This document shows, piece by piece, positions 1 to 9,683 of a stretch of 64,000 nt of DNA. The stretch is from Limnohabitans_A sp048020265. GTDB lineage: Bacteria > Pseudomonadota > Gammaproteobacteria > Burkholderiales > Burkholderiaceae_C. The notes below the pieces were generated by a model. The model saw only the letters and a program-made list of their open reading frames with translations. It had not been told where the DNA came from and ran no database searches. The stretch covers positions 2,480,001-2,544,000 of the forward strand of contig NZ_CP171843.1 in the NCBI RefSeq assembly GCF_048020265.1, read 5' to 3'. The first letter of the stretch is position 1; each line of letters begins with the position of its first letter. Both the position numbers and the translations under genes were made by a program.

Positions 1-1
1 G

Positions 2-445
2 GCCCACTGCACACTGATCGAAGACAGCGAGGCACACATGGCACGCCACCACAGCTGGTACAGCTGGCCGCACTGGCTCAGCGCCTTCAGCCCAACAACA
101 AGCCTTGCAAAGTCGGGCACAACTTCCAAAAGTCACCTGCAACCCAAACGCTGGTTGTACTTCAATTACACCCACCAAATGGCTCAGGCAGCGCTGACAG
201 GCCAGGGCGTGGCGTTGGCCCGACTGCCATTGGTGGCCGAAAGCCTGGCCAATGGCGGTTTGGTGGAGGTGCTGCCCAGCATGCGGCTGAATTCTCCGCT
301 GGCTTATTGGCTTCTGATCGCCCCGCGCAGCAGCGCCCGCCCGGAAGTACGCGCCTTTTGCGACTGGCTGCGTCAGCAGGCTTCAGACACGCGCCACGCC
401 ATTGGCGACGTGCCAGACCCGGAAACGCTCGCAGCGCCAGATTAA
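2..445 (+). CDS. LysR-type transcriptional regulator, C-terminal part (5' end outside the window)
   Basis: The reading frame is open from the first bases of the window and ends at TAA 443-445, so only about 147 C-terminal residues are present. The visible part resembles the effector-binding domain of GcvA-like LysR regulators: a variable stretch rich in Trp and His, then TGQGVALARLPLVAESLANG and a closing helix with FCDWLRQQ, which is typical of the end of the periplasmic-binding-protein-like domain. The helix-turn-helix is not in the window, so target and effector cannot be inferred. It runs toward fau, which is on the opposite strand, leaving only a few bases between the two stops. Confidence 0.75.
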   Translation, partial: AHCTLIEDSEAHMARHHSWYSWPHWLSAFSPTTSLAKSGTTSKSHLQPKRWLYFNYTHQMAQAALTGQGVALARLPLVAESLANGGLVEVLPSMRLNSPLAYWLLIAPRSSARPEVRAFCDWLRQQASDTRHAIGDVPDPETLAAPD

Positions 446-449
446 CGGC

Positions 450-1034
<585 letters not shown>

Positions 1035-1043
1035 AATCGACCC

Positions 1044-3032
1044 ATGAAATTCACTCAGATTCTGACACTGGTTTGCGCACTGGCCACGACAGGCCTTTGG
1101 AGCCCCTATGCCCAGGCCCAAGTCCAGGCCCTCAACAAAGGCGACGAGGTCATCCTGGAGATGCACCAGGCCTTCAGAAAAGGCGATAAAAACCGCTTGT
1201 CCGCCCTGCTACCCCAGACCCGTGGCCATGTGCTGGAGCCCCTGGCCGCGTACTGGGACCTGCGCGTGCGCTTGGACACCGCGCCCGAGTCGGAAATCCG
1301 CAGTTTTTTGAACACCTACGCGGGCAGTTACTACGAAGACCGCCTGCGCAACGACTGGTTGCTGCAACTGGGCAAACGCCGCGACTGGGCCACCTTCACC
1401 GCCGAATACCCCCGTTACCGCATGCGCGATGACCGCGAAGTGCGCTGCTACGCCCTGGCCACCGAGGCCATGAACAGCAAAGCCGACGTGACCGACGAAG
1501 CCAAGCGCCTATGGTATAGCCTGCGCGAGGCCGACGACGGCTGCACCTACGTGGCCGACCACTTGCACTCGGGCAAACAAATCAACGGTCTGGATCTGTG
1601 GCGCAAGGCGCGCATCGCCATGGACGCAAACCGCCCTCGCGCAGCGCAAGCTGCGGTGGACATCGAAGCACCCCGCCTGTCGGAACAGGTGGCCTTGATC
1701 CACGCCGACCCGGCCAAATACCTGGACAAACGCATCATCGCCATCACCCGCAATCGCAAAGAGCTGGCGGTGCTGGCCCTGATCCGGCTGGCCGCCAAAG
1801 ACCCGGACGAGGCGGCCGATCTGCTGAACAGGCGCTGGGCTCTCCAGCTGAGCCAAGAAGAGCGCAACTGGACCTGGGGCGTGATCGGCAAACAAGCCGC
1901 CCAAAAACTGCAGGACAACGCCGCCAGCCACTTTGCCAAAGTGCAAAAAGACAGTGACCTGAACGACGATTTGCTGAGTTGGAAAGTGCGCGCTGCCTTG
2001 CGCCAGGGCCAGTGGCGTCAGGTGCTCTCGGCCACCCAGGCCATGAGCCCGGAAACGCAAAGAGACCCCGCCTGGATCTACTGGCGAGCACGCGCCCTGA
2101 TGGCCACCGCGCAAGACACAGCACAACGGCAAGAGGCACAAGGCCTGCTGCGCAGCATCGCCAGCGTGAGGGGCTTTTACGAACAACTGGCACTGGAAGA
2201 CCTGGGCCAGCCCATCACCGCGCCGGAACGCCCCATGGCGCTGACGCCCCAGGAAAAAGCCGCCGCTCTGATCAACCCCGGTCTGCAACGCGCCCTGCAC
2301 GCCATCCAGATTGGTCTGCGCCCAGAAGGCAACCGCGAGTGGAACTACAGCACCAACCTGCACACGCCCGGCGGTATGAACGACCGCGAGCTGTTGGCTG
2401 CCGCCGACCTGGCTTGCCAACGCCAGATTTGGGACCGCTGCATCAACACCAGCGACCGGACCAAGGAGGTCATTGATTTTGAGCAGCGCTTTCCGATGCC
2501 GCTGCGCGAGATCGTGGTGCGCCGCGCGGGTGAGATCAAACTCGACCCGGCTTATGTGTACGGCCTGATCCGGCAGGAAAGCCGTTTCATCATGGACGCT
2601 CGCTCGCATGTGGGCGCGTCTGGCCTGATGCAAGTCATGCCCGCCACTGCCAAATGGACGGCCAAGAAAATCGGTTTGACGAACTTCACGCCAGACCAAA
2701 TCACCGACCGGGAAGTGAACGTGGCCATTGGCACGGGTTACCTGAAACTGGTGCTGGACGACTTTGAAGGCTCCATGCCCATGGCCACCGCCGCCTACAA
2801 CGCCGGCCCCAGCCGCCCACGCAATTGGCGCAACGGCCCGGTGCTCGAAGCCGCCATCTGGGCCGAGAACATCCCGTTCCAGGAAACGCGCGATTACGTG
2901 AAAAAAGTGCTGTCCAACACCACCAACTACGCCGCCATCCTGACGCGCCAGCCACAGTCGCTCAAAGCCCGTCTGGGCCAAGTGGGGCCACGCAACTCAC
3001 CCATGGCCGAGGTGAACAAGGATTTGCCTTGA
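1044..3032 (+). CDS. slt: Soluble lytic murein transglycosylase (Slt70 type)
   Basis: A 662-residue periplasmic enzyme that cleaves peptidoglycan glycan strands to 1,6-anhydromuropeptides. It begins with a Sec signal peptide (MKFTQILTLVCALATTG, cleavage near AQA). A long alpha-helical superhelix domain follows, and the catalytic SLT domain lies at about residues 490-640: GLIRQESRF contains the catalytic Glu, then GLMQVMPATAKW and ATAAYNAGPSRPRNW. Length fits the Slt70 family. A CATAAT hexamer at 1032-1037 lies 6 bp before the ATG and no Shine-Dalgarno is seen, so the message could be leaderless; this is weak inference. Its anhydromuropeptide products would feed AnmK, encoded further along. 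Confidence 0.93.
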   Translation: MKFTQILTLVCALATTGLWSPYAQAQVQALNKGDEVILEMHQAFRKGDKNRLSALLPQTRGHVLEPLAAYWDLRVRLDTAPESEIRSFLNTYAGSYYEDRLRNDWLLQLGKRRDWATFTAEYPRYRMRDDREVRCYALATEAMNSKADVTDEAKRLWYSLREADDGCTYVADHLHSGKQINGLDLWRKARIAMDANRPRAAQAAVDIEAPRLSEQVALIHADPAKYLDKRIIAITRNRKELAVLALIRLAAKDPDEAADLLNRRWALQLSQEERNWTWGVIGKQAAQKLQDNAASHFAKVQKDSDLNDDLLSWKVRAALRQGQWRQVLSATQAMSPETQRDPAWIYWRARALMATAQDTAQRQEAQGLLRSIASVRGFYEQLALEDLGQPITAPERPMALTPQEKAAALINPGLQRALHAIQIGLRPEGNREWNYSTNLHTPGGMNDRELLAAADLACQRQIWDRCINTSDRTKEVIDFEQRFPMPLREIVVRRAGEIKLDPAYVYGLIRQESRFIMDARSHVGASGLMQVMPATAKWTAKKIGLTNFTPDQITDREVNVAIGTGYLKLVLDDFEGSMPMATAAYNAGPSRPRNWRNGPVLEAAIWAENIPFQETRDYVKKVLSNTTNYAAILTRQPQSLKARLGQVGPRNSPMAEVNKDLP

Positions 3033-3040
3033 GTTTTGTC

Positions 3041-3337
3041 TCAGACCATGGGCCCCAACAGCTCATCCAGATTGGCCCGGATTTTTTCTTCGATCTTGCC
3101 GCTGTAAGCACCCAGCAAAAAACCCAGCTTCAGCTGCAAATCAAAGCGGGTGTCGGTCACCGTCAACTCGCCACTCACGCCACTGCGGTCAAAGCGCATA
3201 TGGTCTTCGGTCTCACCAGGCACGGACTCGCAGCTCATGCCCCAGTCTTGCTCGGCCTGCTCGCGCCAGCGCTCGGCCACAGCGCGTGCACCGGCCAACC
3301 CCAATGTGTGTGCGCGTTCGATCTTCAGTTCAGGCAT
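3041..3337 (-). CDS. Polyhydroxyalkanoic acid system (PHA granule region) family protein
   Basis: A 98-residue protein matching the small PHA_gran_rgn family. It starts with MPELKIERAHTLGLAGAR, has the middle GVSGELTVTDTRFDLQLKLG and ends with an IEEKIRANLDELL helix. The family is found next to polyhydroxyalkanoate genes in many proteobacteria and its biochemical role is not settled; it is related to the START/polyketide-cyclase-like fold. No PHA synthase is in this window. It lies 29 bp downstream of the molybdopterin oxidoreductase on the same strand, so cotranscription is possible. Its stop nearly abuts the convergent slt stop. Confidence 0.8.
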   Translation of the reverse strand: MPELKIERAHTLGLAGARAVAERWREQAEQDWGMSCESVPGETEDHMRFDRSGVSGELTVTDTRFDLQLKLGFLLGAYSGKIEEKIRANLDELLGPMV

Positions 3338-3366
3338 GGTCTTCTTTCTTGGCAGGGAGTGGCGAG

Positions 3367-5454
3367 TCAGTCCACGCTTTCAGGCGAGCTGGCTGGGGCA
3401 AACTCGGCATCCGGCGCCACCTCCACCAAACAGTCATAAAACACGGGCGCTCGGCCCAGATCGGTCAGGTGCTGGCTGGTCAACTCGTTCACGTTGGTGC
3501 CGTTCAGGCCCAGCTTGCGCCACCAGATGCCCAAGCCGTTGACCACGCCCGGCCGTGCGCGTTGGTTCACACGCGCTTTGCAGTGGTAAGTGCCTCGGTC
3601 ATTGAACACACGCACCACCGCGCCATCGGCAATGCCGCGCTGGGCCGCATCCTCAGGGTGCATTTCCAGCACTGGCTCGGCCTCGATGTCGCGCAGACTT
3701 TGCACGTTGACGAAGGTCGAATTCAAAAAGTTACGCGCAGGCGGCGAGATCATGGCCAACGGGTAGCGGCCACCCGGTGCGGCCAGCTCGTAGTTGGGCA
3801 GGTGGTCGGGCAGGCCATCCAGGCCCTGGTCGGCCAGGCGTTGGCTGAAAAATTCGCAGCGGCCCGATGGCGTGGGAAAACCACCCTGCGCAAACGGTGC
3901 ATCGGGCACGGGCAAAGAGGCAAAGCCGTGCGCCAGCAGCTGCTCAAAGTCTTTCTCGTCACCGATGGCGCTGCGGCACAGACTTTCGTCGCTCTCGGCA
4001 AAACACGGGTCGTCAAAACCCATGCGCGCAGCCAGCGCTCGGAAGATGTCGGTGTTGGTGCGCGCCCCGCCCACGGGCGCGATCGCTGGGCGGTTGAGCA
4101 GCACGTCGGTGTGGCCGTAGCTGGTGTGGATGTCCCAATGCTCCAGCTGCGTCGTGGCGGGCAAGATGAAGTCGGCGTAGTCGGCGGTGTCGGTCTGGAA
4201 ATGCTCCAGCACCACGGTGAACAGGTCTTCGCGGCCAAAGCCCTGCACCACCTTGCCCGACTCGGGGGCCACCGCCACCGGATTGCTGTTGTAGACGATC
4301 AAGGCTTCAATTTCGGGGCCAAATGCGGACGATGCCGGGCGCAGCAAGTCGTCGCCAATGGTGGCCATGTTGATGGTGCGCGGACGCCGCTCACCCAGAA
4401 AGTCAGGCCGCTGCAAAGCTGCCCGCCGCACGGGAAAGTGTCCCGAGCTGCTGAGTAACAAACCACCCGCACGGTGCCGCCAGGCCCCGGTGAGCGCTGG
4501 CAAACAAGCGATCGCCCGCACCGCATTGCCGCCACCGCGCACCCGCTGCATGCCGTAGTTCAAACGAATGGCCGCGGGTTGGGTCGTGCCCCAGTCGCGG
4601 GCCAGTTGGCGAATTTGCGCCACCGGCACGCCGCACACCTCGGCGGCACGCTCGGGTGACCATTGCAAGGCGCGGGCCTTCAGGGCGTCCCAGCCCAGGG
4701 TGTAGCGGTCGATGTAGTCCTGATCGAGCCAGCCATTGACGATCAGCTCGTGCATGACAGACAGCGCCAGCGCGGCGTCGGTGCCGGGGCGCAAGGCGAT
4801 GTGTTCGTGGCATTTTTCGGCCGTTTCGCTGCGCCGGGGGTCGATGCACACCAATTTGGCCCCTTGGCGCTTGGCCGCCTGGGCGATGCGCCAAAAATGC
4901 AGGTTGCTGCCAATCGAATTGCTGCCCCAGATGACGATCAGTTTGGATTCGGCAAAAAACTCGTTCTTCATGCCCACTTTGTTGCCCAGGGTCTGGGTCA
5001 GCGCTTCGGCCCCGGCCGAGGCGCAAATCGTACGGTCCAAGAGCGACGCGCCCAACTGGTGGAAAAACCGCGCCGCGATCGACTCGCTTTGCACCAGGCC
5101 CATGGTGCCCGCATAACTGTAGGGCAGGATGGCCTGCGGGTCGCGTGCGGCGATGGCTTGCAACCGAGCGGCAATCGCGTCGAGCGCCTCGTCCCAACCC
5201 ACGGGCTCAAACTGGCCCGAGCCCTTGGGGCCGACCCGGCGCAGGGGTTGCAGCAAGCGATCGGGGTGGTAAGTGCGCTCGGTGTAACGCGAGACCTTGG
5301 TGCACAGCACGCCGTCGGTGGGCGCATGCGCCGGGTTGCCCTGCACCTTGATGGCGCGGCCGTTCTCGACGGTGGTCAGCAAAGCGCAGGTGTCGGGACA
5401 GTCATGCGGGCAAGCGCCGCGCACGGTCTGGGGGGCCAAAAGGGAGTCGGTCAT
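3367..5454 (-). CDS. Molybdopterin-dependent oxidoreductase (4Fe-4S, bis-MGD type)
   Basis: A 695-residue member of the DMSO-reductase/formate dehydrogenase superfamily. Near the N-terminus four cysteines (about residues 15, 19, 23 and 51; CPHDCPDTC then GVLCTK) form the 4Fe-4S site. The body carries typical motifs (VIWGSNSIGSNLHFWR, CIDPRRSETAE, LPATTQLEHWD) and a C-terminal molydopterin-dinucleotide binding domain. I took the ATG at 5454 because the Fe-S motif follows at the usual distance; the longer frame upstream is the antisense of the peptidase gene. No twin-arginine signal peptide is seen, so it is probably cytoplasmic. The substrate is unknown: no dedicated electron-transfer subunit or chaperone gene lies nearby. 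Confidence 0.88.
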   Translation of the reverse strand: MTDSLLAPQTVRGACPHDCPDTCALLTTVENGRAIKVQGNPAHAPTDGVLCTKVSRYTERTYHPDRLLQPLRRVGPKGSGQFEPVGWDEALDAIAARLQAIAARDPQAILPYSYAGTMGLVQSESIAARFFHQLGASLLDRTICASAGAEALTQTLGNKVGMKNEFFAESKLIVIWGSNSIGSNLHFWRIAQAAKRQGAKLVCIDPRRSETAEKCHEHIALRPGTDAALALSVMHELIVNGWLDQDYIDRYTLGWDALKARALQWSPERAAEVCGVPVAQIRQLARDWGTTQPAAIRLNYGMQRVRGGGNAVRAIACLPALTGAWRHRAGGLLLSSSGHFPVRRAALQRPDFLGERRPRTINMATIGDDLLRPASSAFGPEIEALIVYNSNPVAVAPESGKVVQGFGREDLFTVVLEHFQTDTADYADFILPATTQLEHWDIHTSYGHTDVLLNRPAIAPVGGARTNTDIFRALAARMGFDDPCFAESDESLCRSAIGDEKDFEQLLAHGFASLPVPDAPFAQGGFPTPSGRCEFFSQRLADQGLDGLPDHLPNYELAAPGGRYPLAMISPPARNFLNSTFVNVQSLRDIEAEPVLEMHPEDAAQRGIADGAVVRVFNDRGTYHCKARVNQRARPGVVNGLGIWWRKLGLNGTNVNELTSQHLTDLGRAPVFYDCLVEVAPDAEFAPASSPESVD

Positions 5455-5562
5455 GGGGATGTACAAAGGGGCGGCCTGACTGAAGACAAAGGTGCATGCC
5501 AATTGTGGCCCAAACCCGGTCCTCGACGGGCGGCACACTTGTCCCCCATGCGCACAGGGGTG

Positions 5563-5592
5563 TTGGCAACCCCGGCCAAGTGTGGCTAGACT
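5563..5592 (+). promoter_or_regulatory. Sigma-70-like promoter, probably giving a leaderless mRNA
   Basis: TTGGCA at 5563-5568 and TAGACT at 5587-5592 are separated by 18 bp. The ATG of the amidohydrolase begins at 5599, six bases after the -10 box, which is where transcription would start. No Shine-Dalgarno sequence fits between them, so a leaderless transcript is inferred. Confidence 0.55.
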
Positions 5593-5598
5593 GTGCTT

Positions 5599-6810
5599 AT
5601 GAAACTCATCGACTCCATCCTCACCGACGCGGCCAGCATCGCGGCCATTCGCAAAGACATCCATGCCCACCCCGAGCTGTGCTTTCAAGAAGTGCGTACG
5701 GCCGATGTGGTGGCCCAGCAGCTGACCGACTGGGGCATCCCCATTCACCGGGGCATGGGCACCACGGGCGTGGTCGGCATCGTGCACGGACGCGACGGCG
5801 GCGCGTGCGGTCGCGGCATTGGTCTGCGCGCCGACATCGATGCCTTGCCGATGCAGGAGTTCAACACCTTCGCCCACGCCAGCAAGCATCAGGGCAAGAT
5901 GCACGCCTGCGGCCACGACGGGCACACGGCCATGCTGTTGGCAGCCGCCAAGCATTTCTCCAAACACCGCGACTTTGACGGCACGGTGTATCTGATCTTC
6001 CAACCCGCCGAAGAAGGCGGCGGCGGTGCCCGCGAGATGATCAAGGACGGCCTGTTCGACAAGTTCCCGATGCAAGCCGTGTTTGGCATGCACAACTGGC
6101 CCGGCGCGCCGGTGGGCACCTTTGCTGTCAGCCCGGGTCCGGTCATGGCATCGAGCAACGAATTCAAAATCACCATCCGTGGCAAGGGCAGCCACGCCGC
6201 GCTGCCGCACAACGGCATCGACCCGGTGCCCATCGCCTGCCAAATGGTGCAGGGCTTCCAGACGATCATCACGCGCAACAAGAAGCCGGTGGACGCGGGT
6301 GTGATCTCGGTCACCATGATCCACGCGGGCGAAGCCACCAACGTGGTGCCCGACTTCTGCGAACTGCAAGGCACAGTGCGCACCTTCAGCATCGAGGTGC
6401 TCGACATGATCGAGACCCGCATGAAGCAGGTGGCCGAGTCGATCTGCGCCGCTTTTGACGCGCAATGCGAGTTCGAGTTTGAGCGCAACTACCCGCCCAC
6501 CATCAACAGCGCATTGGAGGCCAACTTTGCCCGGCAGGTCATGACGGGCATCGTCGGGGCCGAGCAGGTGCTGCACCAGGAGCCCACCATGGGCGCGGAA
6601 GACTTCTCGTACATGCTGCAGGCCAAGCCGGGCGCTTATGTGTTCATCAGCAACGGCGATGGCGCGCACCGCGAAATGGGTCACGGCGGCGGGCCCTGCA
6701 CCTTGCACAACCCGAGCTATGACTTCAACGACGACCTGATCCCGCTGGGCGGCACGTATTGGGTGGAATTGGCCACACAGTGGCTGGCCCAACCCACACA
6801 AACTGCTTGA
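5599..6810 (+). CDS. M20 family amidohydrolase (hippurate hydrolase-like)
   Basis: A 403-residue metallohydrolase of the M20D family that removes acyl groups from N-acyl amino acids or similar amides. It shows the N-terminal DIHAHPELCFQE motif, GLRADIDALPM, the metal-binding MHACGHDGHTAML, the catalytic FQPAEEGGGGAR and MHNWPG, and a late MGAEDFSYML motif, all in family order. The length is normal. The ATG at 5599 follows a good -10 box by only 6 bp; the GTG two codons upstream is less likely. Genes for a second metallopeptidase and an epimerase-like protein follow closely, forming a probable operon. The physiological substrate cannot be told from sequence. Confidence 0.9.
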   Translation: MKLIDSILTDAASIAAIRKDIHAHPELCFQEVRTADVVAQQLTDWGIPIHRGMGTTGVVGIVHGRDGGACGRGIGLRADIDALPMQEFNTFAHASKHQGKMHACGHDGHTAMLLAAAKHFSKHRDFDGTVYLIFQPAEEGGGGAREMIKDGLFDKFPMQAVFGMHNWPGAPVGTFAVSPGPVMASSNEFKITIRGKGSHAALPHNGIDPVPIACQMVQGFQTIITRNKKPVDAGVISVTMIHAGEATNVVPDFCELQGTVRTFSIEVLDMIETRMKQVAESICAAFDAQCEFEFERNYPPTINSALEANFARQVMTGIVGAEQVLHQEPTMGAEDFSYMLQAKPGAYVFISNGDGAHREMGHGGGPCTLHNPSYDFNDDLIPLGGTYWVELATQWLAQPTQTA

Positions 6811-6821
6811 GCGAATCCCTC

Positions 6822-7910
6822 ATGAATGACCTCCAAAGCGGCTTTTCCAAAAGCTACGCCCAAGCGCGTGAGAAGTTCCTGAGCGCCGCCCAGAGCGCCG
6901 GCCTGCAGGTGGATTCCAACATTCACCCCCTGCCTGGCCGGGACGGTGAGACCCTGGCCATGGACGCGGTGCTCGACGGTGCGCCCGATGCCAAAGCGTT
7001 GCTGGTCATCAGCAGTGCCTGCCACGGTGTGGAAGGCTACTGCGGCTCCGGCGTGCAGATCCATGCCCTCAAAAACAGCGCTTGGCGTGAAGCGGCCCGT
7101 GCACGGGGTGTTGCTGTGCTTTACATCCACGCGCTCAACCCCCACGGCTTCTCGCATGTGCGGCGCGTGACCCACGAAAACGTGGACATCAACCGCAACT
7201 TCCAGGACTTCTCCAAGCCTCTGCCCGACAACCCGGCCTACCGGGAAATCCAGCCCTTGCTCCTGCCCGAAGTCTGGCCACCCGACGCGGCCAACGCGGC
7301 AGCCACCGCCCAGTACATTGCCGAACGCGGCATGAAGGCCTATCAGGCAGCCATCTCCAAAGGGCAGCATGAGTTTCCTGAAGGTCTGTTCTTTGGCGGA
7401 AAAGCACCGACCTGGAGCAACCTCACTTTGCGCTCGGTGCTGCAAAAATACGGTCAGTCTTGCCAAAAACTGGCCTGGATCGATCTGCACACAGGCCTGG
7501 GCCCCAGTGGCGTGGGCGAGCGCATTTTTGCCTGTGCCGACGATGCAGCGGCCTACCAGCGTGCCAAAGCGTGGTGGGGCCAAGGCATCACCTCGATTTA
7601 TGACGGCTCCTCCAGCTCCCCCATGCTGACGGGATTGATGTGGATGGCGGCCTACCAGGAATGCAGGCAAGCCCAATACACCGGCATCGCCCTGGAATAC
7701 GGCACACAGCCACCGGACAAGGTGCTGTACGCCTTGCGCGGTGACCACTGGTTGCAAGGGCACCCCGAAGCCCCCGAGGCCTTGAAAAAGCAGATCAAGC
7801 AAGACCTGATGGACGCGTTTTACGTCGACACCGACGAGTGGCGCACCCAGATCGTTGATCAAGCGATGGAAGCGATGCACCAGGCTGTCATGGGTTTGGA
7901 CACGCCATGA
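6822..7910 (+). CDS. M14-type zinc carboxypeptidase-like protein, DUF2817
   Basis: A 362-residue protein of the DUF2817 family, predicted to be a zinc-dependent peptidase of the carboxypeptidase A fold. SACHGVEGYCGSG supplies the HxxE zinc ligands, HENVDINRNF resembles the substrate-binding Asn-Arg motif, WIDLHTGLGPSG gives the third His ligand, and ALEYGTQPP holds a candidate catalytic Glu. There is no signal peptide, so the enzyme should be cytoplasmic. It begins 11 bp after the M20 amidohydrolase stop and overlaps the next start by ATGA, so the three genes are probably one operon. The pair of metallohydrolases suggests processing of peptides or acyl-amino acids. Confidence 0.82.
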   Translation: MNDLQSGFSKSYAQAREKFLSAAQSAGLQVDSNIHPLPGRDGETLAMDAVLDGAPDAKALLVISSACHGVEGYCGSGVQIHALKNSAWREAARARGVAVLYIHALNPHGFSHVRRVTHENVDINRNFQDFSKPLPDNPAYREIQPLLLPEVWPPDAANAAATAQYIAERGMKAYQAAISKGQHEFPEGLFFGGKAPTWSNLTLRSVLQKYGQSCQKLAWIDLHTGLGPSGVGERIFACADDAAAYQRAKAWWGQGITSIYDGSSSSPMLTGLMWMAAYQECRQAQYTGIALEYGTQPPDKVLYALRGDHWLQGHPEAPEALKKQIKQDLMDAFYVDTDEWRTQIVDQAMEAMHQAVMGLDTP

Positions 7911-8866
7911 GCACCCCGCGCGTTCTGGTGCTGGGTGGCAGCGGCTTTGTCGGTCGCCACGTCTGCGAACAGCTCGCCCGCCTGGGCTGGCAGATCACGG
8001 TGCCGACCCGCCGCGCCGTGAATGCGGCCAGCGTGCAAAGCCTGCCCGGCCTGACGGTGATCGAAGCCTCTGTTCACCAGGAAGCCGATCTGGCCCGGCT
8101 GATGCCCGGCCACGACGCGGTGGTGAATCTGGTGGCCGTGCTGCATGGCGACGAAGAGCGCTTCGAACAGGTGCATGTTCAGCTGCCCGGCAAAATCGCC
8201 AGCGCCATGAAAAAAGCGGGCGTGCAGCGTCTGGTGCACGTCAGTGCTTTGGGTGCCGACCCACAAGGCCCCTCGATGTACCAGCGCAGCAAGGCGCGGG
8301 GCGAGACGGTCTTGCACAACGCGGGGCTTCAGTTGACCATCTTGCGCCCCAGCGTGATTTTTGGTGCCGAAGACAAATTCCTCAACCTGTTTGCCGATCT
8401 GCAGGCCGTGGCCCCCTTCATGCCCTTGGCGGGCAGCGGCACACGTTTCCAGCCCGTGTGGGTGGCCGATGTGGCGCGCGCCGTGGCGGTCTGCCTGCAA
8501 AAGCCGGACACCATTGGCCAAACTTACGAAGTGTGCGGCCCGGATGTGTTGACGCTGGGCGAGCTGGTCAAAAGGGCTGGCCAGTGGGCGGGCGTGAACC
8601 ACGGCCGGGGTCGGCCGGTTGTCGGTTTGCCGATGTGGGTGGGCTGGCTGCAAGCTGCGGCCATGGAAATGGCACCCGGCGAGCCGCTGATGAGCCGGGA
8701 CAACCTGGCGTCCATGAAGGTGGACAACGTGGCCACGGGCCAGCTGCCGGGTCTTTCCGACTTGGGCATCAGCGCAGCATCTGCAGCGGGTGTAGCGCCC
8801 AGCTATCTGGGCCACCGCGGGCCACGCAGTCGCTTGAATACTTGGCGCTCACGCGCTGGGCGCTGA
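7907..8866 (+). CDS. NAD(P)-binding epimerase-like protein, complex I NDUFA9 subunit family
   Basis: A 319-residue atypical short-chain dehydrogenase. The N-terminal Rossmann motif is VLVLGGSGFVGRHVCEQL, followed by NLVAVLHGDEERFEQVH and RLVHVSALGA, which match the NDUFA9/NAD-dependent epimerase group found in many Betaproteobacteria. The catalytic Tyr of classical SDRs is in MYQRSKARGE. In mitochondria NDUFA9 is an accessory subunit of complex I; bacterial homologues are usually unlinked to nuo genes, as here, and their role is uncertain. The start overlaps the preceding peptidase stop by 4 bp (ATGA), indicating translational coupling. Confidence 0.82.
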   Translation: MSTPRVLVLGGSGFVGRHVCEQLARLGWQITVPTRRAVNAASVQSLPGLTVIEASVHQEADLARLMPGHDAVVNLVAVLHGDEERFEQVHVQLPGKIASAMKKAGVQRLVHVSALGADPQGPSMYQRSKARGETVLHNAGLQLTILRPSVIFGAEDKFLNLFADLQAVAPFMPLAGSGTRFQPVWVADVARAVAVCLQKPDTIGQTYEVCGPDVLTLGELVKRAGQWAGVNHGRGRPVVGLPMWVGWLQAAAMEMAPGEPLMSRDNLASMKVDNVATGQLPGLSDLGISAASAAGVAPSYLGHRGPRSRLNTWRSRAGR

Positions 8867-8892
8867 TTCCACTGGCGAAGCGCTTTGGTGGA

Positions 8893-8915
8893 TGTGTGAG
8901 GGGACCCCTCACACA
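8893..8915. repeat. Perfect 23-bp palindrome in the gap before the glutathione transferase gene
   Basis: Arms TGTGTGAGGGG (8893-8903) and CCCCTCACACA (8905-8915) are exact inverted repeats around a single A. The site lies 27 bp after the epimerase-like gene and 77 bp before the gst start. There is no T-run on either side, so it does not look like a simple terminator; an operator or a small mobile repeat is more likely. Confidence 0.6.
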
Positions 8916-8991
8916 CCTTGGCGGTGCAATCTGTCTCTTGTTCATAGCCGTGGTCGCTAACATGTGGGTTTCGCCACACGGGAGATAAAAC

Positions 8992-9675
8992 ATGATCCAG
9001 CTCTACATCGCCAACAAGAACTACTCGTCCTGGTCCATGCGCCCTTGGGTGTTGCTGCGCCAGGCGGGCATCGCCTTTGAAGAGGTCTATGTCCGCTTTG
9101 ACAGCTTTGCGCCCGACTCGCAGTTCAAGGCCGCGCTCAAGGAGGTCAACCCGGTGGGCAAGGTGCCTGTGCTGGTGCACGACGGACTGGCGGTGTGGGA
9201 CACCCTGGCGATTGCCGAATACGTGGCCGAGCAGTTCCCCGACAAACAGCTCTGGCCACAAGACCGCGCCGCACGGGCACGCGCGCGCAGCATCTGCGCC
9301 GAAATGCACAGCGGTTTTACGGGCCTGCGCAGCGCCTGCCCCATGAACATCGAGGCGCACCTGCCCGAGATCGGCGCTTTGGCGCTGCGCGACAAACCCG
9401 CCGTGCGCGCCGACCTGAACCGCATCTGCAGCCTGTGGAGCGACTTGCTCCAAGAACACGGCGGCCCCCTGCTGTTTGGCGCATTCACCGTAGCCGACGC
9501 CTACTTTGCCCCGGTGGTCATGCGCCTGAAAACCTACGCCCTGCCCGTGCCTGCCGATGTGCAGGCCTACATGGACCGCGTGTGCGCCCTGCCCGGCGTG
9601 AAGACCTGGATCGACGAGGCACTGGCCGAGCAGGACTTCATCGACTTTGAAGAGCCTTTTCGGCTCCACCGCTGA
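8992..9675 (+). CDS. Glutathione S-transferase family protein
   Basis: A 227-residue soluble GST. The N-terminal thioredoxin-like domain begins IQLYIANKNYSSWSMRPW, where the Ser residues near the start are candidate glutathione-activating residues, and contains NPVGKVPVL with the conserved cis-Pro before the second strand. The helical C-terminal domain has FGAFTVADAYFAPVVMRL, the usual N-capping box region. It resembles YfcF/zeta-like GSTs used in peroxide or electrophile detoxification, but the substrate is not predictable. It ends 8 bp before cca, so the two may be cotranscribed. Confidence 0.87.
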   Translation: MIQLYIANKNYSSWSMRPWVLLRQAGIAFEEVYVRFDSFAPDSQFKAALKEVNPVGKVPVLVHDGLAVWDTLAIAEYVAEQFPDKQLWPQDRAARARARSICAEMHSGFTGLRSACPMNIEAHLPEIGALALRDKPAVRADLNRICSLWSDLLQEHGGPLLFGAFTVADAYFAPVVMRLKTYALPVPADVQAYMDRVCALPGVKTWIDEALAEQDFIDFEEPFRLHR

Positions 9676-9683
9676 AAGCCACC

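Noticed and set aside
1509..2981. A 490-residue open frame on the minus strand opposite slt
   Set aside because: It lies fully within slt, in a frame with no recognisable family motifs; GC-rich codon bias leaves it open by chance.
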